Of a stretch of DNA of 64,000 nucleotides, positions 63,470-64,000 are shown one piece after another. The notes below the pieces were generated by a model, which worked only from the letters and a program-made list of their open reading frames with translations, searched no databases and had not been told where the DNA came from. The translations under genes and the position numbers were made by a program. The stretch's first letter is position 1. Each line of letters starts with the position of its first letter. The DNA is taken from positions 15,433,917-15,497,916 of the forward strand of contig NC_092571.1 of assembly GCF_037975245.1 (NCBI RefSeq). Reading direction: 5' to 3'. This stretch comes from Apostichopus japonicus. Lineage: Eukaryota > Echinodermata > Holothuroidea > Aspidochirotida > Stichopodidae.

Positions 63470-64000
63470 GTAAGCATTGTTGTCATCAGTGCTGATTCAA
63501 ACTAAACCTACCACACTTTTACAATAGAGTTTCCTAGCCTAGCTTGTTGCAGTTGTCTATGTCAATAAATGTTCAGGGTTGGCTAACATGTACTAGGTTG
63601 TTCAGAATGCAAACATTCCTCAAATTAGCTCAAGTGAATCTGCTTAGAAACCTCAGATGGTTCTGTAAGGTACCCAGCAACTTGAAAGAGGTGTGTATAT
63701 GTCATATTAGGTATCCATCACTGTATAGCTCCTAGGTAGCTAAGCTGTGCATCTGATATTGTACAGTAGGCCTATATTTGAATCAGACCTGCCAACTCTC
63801 CTGGTTCTTTCGACAGTCTTCCCATTTCCAAGGCATTCTGAGTTTATGTCCTAAACTCCCACCAAATTTTGATTAACAACTTTTGTCTACACTGCGATCA
63901 GAAATGGGCTGCACCTTTGTTTTGGACTCAATTAGGAATATGGAGGAAATACAGTTCATTTCTAGAAAAAAAATTATAAGAAAAGGCCTTGTATGCCATT
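63470..64000. other. Right edge: DNAJC16 intron
   Basis: Follows the exon 11 donor (AAAG/GTAAGC). No further DNAJC16 exon was recognised before the window ends. Confidence 0.4.

Overview
The window reads as nuclear DNA of an animal: AT-rich, intron-rich, with GT-AG introns of about 0.1 to 4 kb, crowded with short inverted-repeat transposons, minisatellites and poly-C/poly-G tracts. Six conserved animal genes can be rebuilt exon by exon, and every intron phase closes. The protein matches and repeat style suggest an invertebrate deuterostome, probably an echinoderm; that placement is inference.

Layout from the left: LSG1 (minus, 988-8801, C-terminus beyond the left edge), SSU72 (minus, 12665-19905, complete), WDR33 (plus, 22844-41074, complete coding region), CYB5D1 (minus, 45678-48186, complete), NAA38/LSMD1 (plus, about 48750-50884) and DNAJC16 (plus, 53423 to beyond the right edge). 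SSU72 and WDR33 lie head to head and both act in pre-mRNA 3'-end formation and transcription termination. CYB5D1 and NAA38 are also head to head, about 0.56 kb between start codons, the same neighbour pair as in the human genome. WDR33 and CYB5D1 converge. LSG1 acts in late 60S ribosome maturation; DNAJC16 is a membrane-anchored J protein with thioredoxin-like segments.

The unannotated structure lies mostly in introns and spacers. There are four copies of one ~365 bp TTAA-flanked MITE, all in introns; three elements with 9-10 bp target duplications (one enclosing a degenerate telomere-type tract); two elements whose two ends carry inverted arrays of a short motif; a hAT-like MITE; a 160 bp hairpin; a 1.9 kb repeat dense in AGGTCA half-sites inside WDR33; and several minisatellites, one of which runs up to the SSU72 stop codon. 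No prokaryotic-type system, CRISPR array, rRNA or convincing tRNA was found.
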